45,199 nucleotides of DNA from a virus. Both the position numbers and the translations under genes were made by a program. Location of the stretch: positions 1 to 45,199 of the IMG/VR virus record IMGVR_UViG_3300021375_000054; one strand, 5' to 3'. This document shows positions 43,596-45,199 of this stretch, in pieces. Position 1 is the first letter of the stretch, and each line of letters starts with the position of its first letter. Below the pieces are notes generated by a model, which worked only from the letters and a program-made list of their open reading frames with translations, made no database searches and was not told where the DNA came from.

Positions 43596-45199
43596 TAGTA
43601 TATTGTTTTAATTCTTTCTTCAAATGATGGAGGGAACGACCCTTTTTTATTTATCAGACTTCTAAAGCACGCGTCCAGGATATAGGTGACTGCCCAATCA
43701 TCTTTCGATCTGATACTACGACCAGCTCCCTGTTGTATTGCAATCCCTGTTTTCCAATCATACCATCCTGGAAATGTTTTCATTTTGGCTTTCACCAATG
43801 GATCTCCTAAAGAAGGATATGGTACTTTAAAAAAGATCTGGAATCTAGACTTATCGTCTTTTAAATCCAGACCCTCTAATAGTGAAGGCCCTAATAAGAC
43901 CTTACCGGCTGTTTTATTAAATAGATCAATCGCGCCACTCCTCTCTTTAGCCATGTCATAGGTTATGAAATTAAACCTACGCTTTGAATGTTGATTGATG
44001 TAGTTCATGAAATCATAGGAACCTGCGTGAATAATTCCACTCTGTCCTTTATGTTTCTCTAGGATTTTGTCTAAGGTCTTTACTACATGAGGGAGATTTT
44101 GTTCGCGTTCTCTAAAAGATAGTTTATGCCTGTTGACGAAAATGATGGGGGATTTTTTATAGTCGAAATTATTACTCATTCTAATAACTCTCGCATTACC
44201 CATTGCAGTATGTTTTGCAAATGATTTAATATCACCTAATGTTGCAGACATAAAGACTTTAAAGCCACTTTTCTTCTGTAAGAATTTATCAATCATCATT
44301 GCCTCTTCCAAACATAAGAATTGAACTTCATTCTCTTTCCTATTAATAACAATCGCGTCAGTGCCTAGTTCTTTAATTATGTCATGATAGTCATCAAACT
44401 TACACCAAATGTCTTTTAGTCTATCCATTCGCCCAAAAAAAGTCTGCCAATCCTTAGGGACATCTCCATTCCGATACTGTTGTTTGCTGCGCTTTAGGGC
44501 TGCAGTTCTGGCCTTGCGGTAAACCTTGGCAATACCTCTGAATTCGCTGATGTGCCTCATAAGCTCTTGGTGATCGTCTTCCCGCATTAAGCGGTCGACA
44601 ATATCTGCTATTCTATTCTCAGATACCCAGGCAGCTTCTATACCATGCTTCTGTATAAACCTATTCACTTCTCTAAATAACTTAGGTGTACCTTGATCTA
44701 TTCTAGGACTGAAATGTGATTGTACTATATTATCTACCTTATGTGCTTCATCAAAGAATACAAAGTCTCTTATAGGGAATGGTATCTCTCTGTCCTGTTC
44801 TTGCATCTTATCCTCTACATAATTCCTTTGTATTAGATAATATGAATAGTTGAAGAGAGCTACAGGTAGCTCCTTCGCGCGCTTTCTGCCCTGAAGATAC
44901 CCACAGGTTCCCCAGCAAGGTAATTTCTCTGCAGCTTCATACCCAATCCCTTTCATCTTACAATCAGCAAGAGAGAACGGCAGATCGTTTACGTTACAAT
45001 TATAGTTGTCTACTCCTCTTATACTTGGCCACTTAAGTTTTAGCCTTTTAAAGTCTTCTTCATACTGATCTTGTAACATTAGATCAGAGGTTACTAAATA
45101 ACCTCTTTTACCCAGTTCTTTTAGGACGTGCGCGGACCACATAGCAATTAGTGATTTACCACTTCCAGTTGGGGCATCTAAGATAATAGTCCCTTTAGG
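43595..45199 (-). CDS. DinG/XPD-like superfamily 2 helicase (5'-truncated at window edge)
   Basis: The frame is open to the right edge, so the N-terminus is missing. Near the edge is a Walker A motif (DAPTGSGKSLIAMWSA), followed by a Cys cluster typical of the Fe-S domain of XPD/DinG helicases (four Cys in NYNCNV, LADCKM, LPCWGTCGYL). Then come Walker B FFDEAHKVD (DEAH), a MSATLGD motif III, and C-terminal motifs V/VI (LLEGLDLKDD, PYPSLGDP, QGAGRSIRSKDDW). These helicases unwind DNA 5' to 3' or remove roadblocks and R-loops. In a phage it may serve replication, recombination or late transcription. An ATG at 45142 inside the frame would cut off the Walker A motif and is not the true start. Confidence 0.85.
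   Translation of the reverse strand, partial: PKGTIILDAPTGSGKSLIAMWSAHVLKELGKRGYLVTSDLMLQDQYEEDFKRLKLKWPSIRGVDNYNCNVNDLPFSLADCKMKGIGYEAAEKLPCWGTCGYLQGRKRAKELPVALFNYSYYLIQRNYVEDKMQEQDREIPFPIRDFVFFDEAHKVDNIVQSHFSPRIDQGTPKLFREVNRFIQKHGIEAAWVSENRIADIVDRLMREDDHQELMRHISEFRGIAKVYRKARTAALKRSKQQYRNGDVPKDWQTFFGRMDRLKDIWCKFDDYHDIIKELGTDAIVINRKENEVQFLCLEEAMMIDKFLQKKSGFKVFMSATLGDIKSFAKHTAMGNARVIRMSNNFDYKKSPIIFVNRHKLSFREREQNLPHVVKTLDKILEKHKGQSGIIHAGSYDFMNYINQHSKRRFNFITYDMAKERSGAIDLFNKTAGKVLLGPSLLEGLDLKDDKSRFQIFFKVPYPSLGDPLVKAKMKTFPGWYDWKTGIAIQQGAGRSIRSKDDWAVTYILDACFRSLINKKGSFPPSFEERIKTIY

Noticed and set aside
1-45199. tRNA genes, integrase or attachment sites
   Set aside because: No cloverleaf-like sequence, recombinase or att-like duplication was seen.

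Overview
The window looks like part of the genome of a large T4-like contractile-tailed phage (myovirus) that infects a member of the Bacteroidota, most likely a flavobacterium. The T4-like assignment rests on recognisable baseplate parts: gp25-like, gp6-like (baseplate J family), a gp7-like wedge, a gp5-type OB-fold spike, a gp27-like hub, a gp53-like LysM wedge and tube-initiator-like proteins. The host inference rests on the AT-rich sequence, the near absence of Shine-Dalgarno sites, BACON-like and Listeria-Bacteroides repeat domains in the fibre proteins, and a small HExxH protein that resembles a family common in flavobacterial chromosomes. All function calls come from reading motifs and gene order; no database search was run.

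Layout. Bases 1-555 hold three short plus-strand genes: a 5'-truncated one, a small CxxC zinc-ribbon-like protein and a 50-residue charged protein with an unusually strong ribosome binding site. They converge on a long minus-strand late block. Reading that block in its own direction, from the right edge leftward, the first group is: a DinG/XPD-like helicase (43.6 kb to the edge), a 2OG-Fe(II) oxygenase-like protein, a run of small unknown proteins (40.4-43.0 kb), and then hub and baseplate genes (tube-initiator-like, gp53-like, gp27-like, a second tube/hub-like protein, gp5-like spike and a 597-residue unknown; 32.3-40.4 kb).

Between 28.1 and 32.3 kb the baseplate genes are interrupted by an accessory cluster: one plus-strand gene, two HExxH metallopeptidase-like proteins, a four-domain ribosomal protein S1 homologue, and an amidoligase-like enzyme fused to a beta-helix-like tail. 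The baseplate programme then resumes with a neck-like protein, gp25, gp6, a small basic protein and the gp7-like wedge (22.0-28.1 kb). It continues into fibre or adhesin genes: a short fibre protein, proteins of 646 and 1223 residues, a 2809-residue giant, and a 702-residue collagen/BACON fibre protein. The block ends with a spanin-like membrane protein, a 695-residue structural protein, a tail-tube-fold protein, a glycine-zipper protein and a RuvC-like resolvase.

Most minus-strand genes abut or overlap by 1-8 nt (TAATG and ATGA junctions), so they are probably translated from long polycistronic late transcripts. Four of the few wider gaps carry a GATATATA core upstream of the next gene, a candidate late promoter. 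No tRNA, rRNA, CRISPR array, insertion sequence or integrase was seen. No gene-free stretch exceeds 300 bases; the longest is 556-707.
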